From Candidatus Poribacteria bacterium (lineage in GTDB: Bacteria; Poribacteria; DTPJ01; WJIO01), in assembly GCA_014730235.1 (NCBI GenBank), contig WJIO01000410.1, positions 1-6,160 on the forward strand: 6,160 nt of DNA, in the 5' to 3' direction. This document shows positions 6,012-6,160 of the stretch, piece by piece; position 1 is the first letter of the stretch; each line of letters opens with the position of its first letter. The position numbers and the translations under genes were made by a program. The notes under the pieces were generated by a model, which saw nothing but the letters and a program-made list of their open reading frames with translations, was not told the DNA's origin and made no database searches.

Positions 6012-6030
6012 ATGTCATACTGTCATGACA
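6012..6030. repeat. Palindromic site in repeat copy 2
   Basis: ATGTCAT (6012-6018) is followed by the perfect 10-base palindrome TGTCATGACA (6021-6030), matching the site at 993-1012 with one base changed in the centre (attg to actg) and the outermost base of the right arm lost. Conservation here, while the following ~50 bases have drifted, suggests the site is functional. Confidence 0.5.
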
Positions 6031-6105
6031 ACATCCATGGAGCCAGTAATTTCAAGGATTTTAGCTATGACACTGCGCGTTATGCTGACATTTGCGCAAA
6101 TAGTC

Positions 6106-6157
6106 AGGGCGCAGATCGATCCAACCTTGAAAAACAGGGGGGGGGGATCCGCGCCCT
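6106..6157 (+). other. Conserved stem-loop in repeat copy 2
   Basis: The same nested fold as at 1108-1155: outer stem AGGGCGC (6106-6112) with GCGCCCT (6151-6157), middle stem GATCC (6118-6122) with GGATC (6145-6149), and an inner hairpin CCTTG/CAGGG that closes with a G-T wobble. The one base change in the inner stem (G to T) shifts the pairing but still permits a stem. The four extra G's sit in an unpaired segment. Confidence 0.6.
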
Positions 6158-6160
6158 AAA

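Larger units (their letters stand above)
5985..6160 (+). repeat. Flanking direct repeat, copy 2 (cut by window edge)
   Basis: This is the diverged second copy of 966-1158, in the same orientation, beginning 32 bases after cas2. It keeps the left palindrome (6012-6030), the TAGCTATGACA-like middle, a 31-base run identical to copy 1 (6097-6127) and the stem-loop (6106-6157). Its G-run is 10 long instead of 6. The repeat may continue past 6160. Its place right after cas2 is where a CRISPR leader would be expected, so a CRISPR array may begin just outside the window; this cannot be seen. The rest of 5953-6160 holds no supported gene. Confidence 0.85.

Noticed and set aside
6012-6160. Open frame of 49 codons in repeat copy 2 running off the edge, starting MSYCHD
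   Set aside because: The equivalent frame in copy 1 hits a stop after about 25 codons, the ATG has no clear ribosome site, and the length is possible by chance. Worth a glance only if the contig is extended.
966-6160. Template and variable repeats of a diversity-generating retroelement around the RT
   Set aside because: The repeats differ by indels and scattered changes, not mainly at adenines; there is no Avd-type gene and no target protein gene carrying a variable repeat.

Overview
The window is bacterial. Its core is a compact three-gene CRISPR adaptation operon on the + strand: a 1047-residue multidomain protein, then cas1, then cas2. The large protein reads, from N to C terminus, as a polytopic membrane region, a group II intron-type reverse transcriptase (RT), an archaeo-eukaryotic primase (AEP) catalytic domain of the CRISPR-associated primase-polymerase / TOTE-like type, and a PriL-like Cys-containing helical domain with an acidic tail. 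The host cannot be named from this window. The moderately AT-rich sequence, Shine-Dalgarno sites and RT-linked cas1 would suit an environmental Gram-negative lineage, for example in Desulfobacterota, but that is only an impression.

Layout: 3-878 is the 3' part of a TPR-repeat gene that starts outside the window. Bases 879-1520 are a long non-coding stretch. It holds a good sigma70-type promoter (920-948), the first copy of a ~190-base repeat (966-1158) with a strong stem-loop, several smaller inverted and direct repeats, and a second weaker promoter just before the operon. Bases 1521-4664 encode the membrane-RT-primase protein, 4668-5663 cas1 and 5674-5952 cas2, with gaps of 3 and 10 bases. 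From 5985 to the window end lies a second, diverged copy of the repeat, so the operon is bracketed by direct repeats. No CRISPR array, Cas6 or interference effector is visible.

Working model (inference): the Cas1-Cas2 integrase receives prespacers made or completed by the RT and primase-polymerase activities of the fused protein, possibly including spacers copied from RNA. The N-terminal membrane region would hold this activity at the inner membrane. The flanking repeats could be CRISPR leaders, structured RNAs or a dispersed mobile repeat. Sequence just beyond base 6160 would largely settle which.
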